Both the position numbers and the translations under genes were made by a program. A stretch of DNA of 64,000 nt, taken from contig JAJVIM010000025.1 in assembly GCA_022071955.1 (NCBI GenBank), forward strand, positions 1-64,000. Direction: 5' to 3'. The stretch comes from Anaerolineae bacterium. GTDB lineage: Bacteria; Chloroflexota; Anaerolineae; 4572-78; J111. This document shows, one piece after another, positions 63,058 through 64,000 of the stretch. The notes under the pieces are model-generated. The model was given only the letters and a program-made list of their open reading frames with translations, had not been told where the DNA came from and searched no databases. Every line of letters starts with the position of its first letter. Within the stretch, counting starts at the first letter, position 1.

Positions 63058-64000
63058 CTATTTTTTGATAGCCCCAAAAGTCAGGCCGCGCACCAGATAG
63101 CGCTGGATCATAATGCCAAAGATGATCGGCGGAATTGCGGCCACAATGCCCAGCGCCGCTTTGGGGCCATACTGCTGGCCGGTTTCAGCAGAGACCAGCC
63201 GGTTGAGAAATACGGGAATAGTGACCCAATCTTTGTTGGTTAGCAGCAGCGCCACCAGAAAATCGCTCCAGTTGAGGATAAAGACAAACAGTGCGGTCGA
63301 GGCCAGCCCACCTTTGGCCAGCGGCAGCACCACCTTAAAGAACGCCCCCCAGTGAGAGGAGCCATCGACAATGGCGGCTTCGTCAAGTTCCTGCGGGATG
63401 TCGTCAAAAAAGCTTTTCATCAGCCACACCACAAAGGGGAAGGTGATCACGCCGTAAATCAGCACCAGGCCATACCAGGTGTCGATCAGGTTGAAGGCGG
63501 CCCACATAATCATCACCGGAATCATAATGGCGATGGGTGGAAACATTCGCAGTTGCAAAATGGAGAACGACAGATTGCCCACCGGTCCCCGGGTATAATA
63601 GAGGGCCATAATTTTGCCAATAAGCTGGTCGGCGAGGATACCAACGGCCGTGAGCGATAAAATGCCGTACCAGCTATTGATCCAGCCAAAGTAGGAGTAC
63701 AGCAGCATGAATGGCATTAGCGCCACCATTAAAAAGAGCAGCCGGGAGAGGGCGACGTAAAAGGGAAATTCGCCGGTATCGGTGTTGAAACGAGATAGAC
63801 CGTAAGCCGCCAGCGTGCCAATGATGACCGCAAAAATGGTGCCGCCAGTGGAAACCACAATGCTGTTATAAACCGCCGGCAAGGCTGAGGTCTGATTGCC
63901 TCTGAAAAACTTGCCCCGATATTCGGTAAAGGTGGTTTGGAAATTTTCCAGCGTGGGATTTTGCGGCAGCCAGTAAATAGTGCCGGCGGCGCTGGTCCAT
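63058..64000 (-). CDS. CUT1 ABC importer permease, MalG type (5' end beyond window)
   Basis: The frame runs from the right edge (reading TIYWLPQNPTLENFQTTFTEYRG, typical of the region before the first conserved helix in MalG/UgpE proteins) to a stop at 63058. Transmembrane helices include VVSTGGTIFAVIIGTLAAYGLSRF. The EAA loop is DIPQELDEAAIVDGSSHWGAFFKVVLPLAKGG, which contacts the ATPase. The C-terminus ends YLVRGLTFGAIKK, the usual MalG end. The partner permease (MalF type) and a CUT1 binding protein are not in the window and may lie to the right. Confidence 0.93.
   Translation of the reverse strand, partial: WTSAAGTIYWLPQNPTLENFQTTFTEYRGKFFRGNQTSALPAVYNSIVVSTGGTIFAVIIGTLAAYGLSRFNTDTGEFPFYVALSRLLFLMVALMPFMLLYSYFGWINSWYGILSLTAVGILADQLIGKIMALYYTRGPVGNLSFSILQLRMFPPIAIMIPVMIMWAAFNLIDTWYGLVLIYGVITFPFVVWLMKSFFDDIPQELDEAAIVDGSSHWGAFFKVVLPLAKGGLASTALFVFILNWSDFLVALLLTNKDWVTIPVFLNRLVSAETGQQYGPKAALGIVAAIPPIIFGIMIQRYLVRGLTFGAIKK

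Overview
The window looks like a piece of a moderately GC-rich bacterial chromosome. A member of the Chloroflexota (Anaerolineae-like) is my best guess, an inference from overall gene content: CUT1/CUT2 sugar importers, a xanthine-dehydrogenase-type operon joined to a tungsten aldehyde:ferredoxin oxidoreductase, large hybrid kinases and many small palindromic repeats. No 16S rRNA or ribosomal protein marker is present to settle it.

Layout. 1-3.1 kb: leftward type I restriction-modification genes hsdM and hsdS (hsdS runs off the edge), with two ~71-nt palindromic elements inserted at the hsdM/hsdS junction. 3.3-3.9 kb: a coupled pair of unknown small genes. 4.3-10.0 kb: a carboxyltransferase subunit, a small membrane protein and pheS-pheT. 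10-17.7 kb: a hybrid histidine kinase, YjbQ, phytoene synthase, a sulfite-oxidase-like enzyme, a DUF4349 lipoprotein and a phosphoesterase. 17.9-23.6 kb: tsaE-tsaB-rimI, a uracil-DNA glycosylase, 3-hydroxyacyl-CoA dehydrogenase, an AAC(6')-like acetyltransferase and folD. 23.6-32.2 kb: a thioesterase, argS, a GNAT, a FemAB-like transferase, a fluoride channel coupled to a DUF190-4xCBS protein, a CcmC-like membrane protein and a quinone oxidoreductase. 32.4-42.0 kb: a signalling block with two kinases and three response regulators. 42.2-51.1 kb: a GNAT, a PD40 beta-propeller protein, then a leftward operon GntR - AFOR - XDH (FAD, Fe-S, Mo subunits). 51.4-55.8 kb: an ATP-grasp protein followed by a decayed patch (partial tRNA-Arg, HTH protein, deleted IS630, truncated nucleotidyltransferase, a pseudogene with an amber stop). 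55.9-64 kb: a leftward array combining a CUT1 permease, two unlike MalK-type ATPases, a complete CUT2 RbsC/RbsB/RbsA set and a GntR regulator.

The most interesting non-coding signal is a repeated ~125-nt RNA-like unit. Each unit has its own promoter, a 5' GCCCCG hairpin, a shared CAATCGG-AC core and an intrinsic terminator. Two copies align along their whole length (before hsdM and before the ATP-grasp gene), a third is clearly related (before the 38.8 kb kinase) and a fourth is doubtful (35.7 kb). I do not recognise it as a known family. Several promoters in the window share the form TAGACA - 17 nt - TAAAAT with GC just before the -10. A second theme is a set of tracts with a strict 7-nt period but different heptamer sequences, often as inverted pairs, sitting in intergenic spacers and once inside pheT.

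All calls were made by reading the sequence and from knowledge of protein families. No database search was run.
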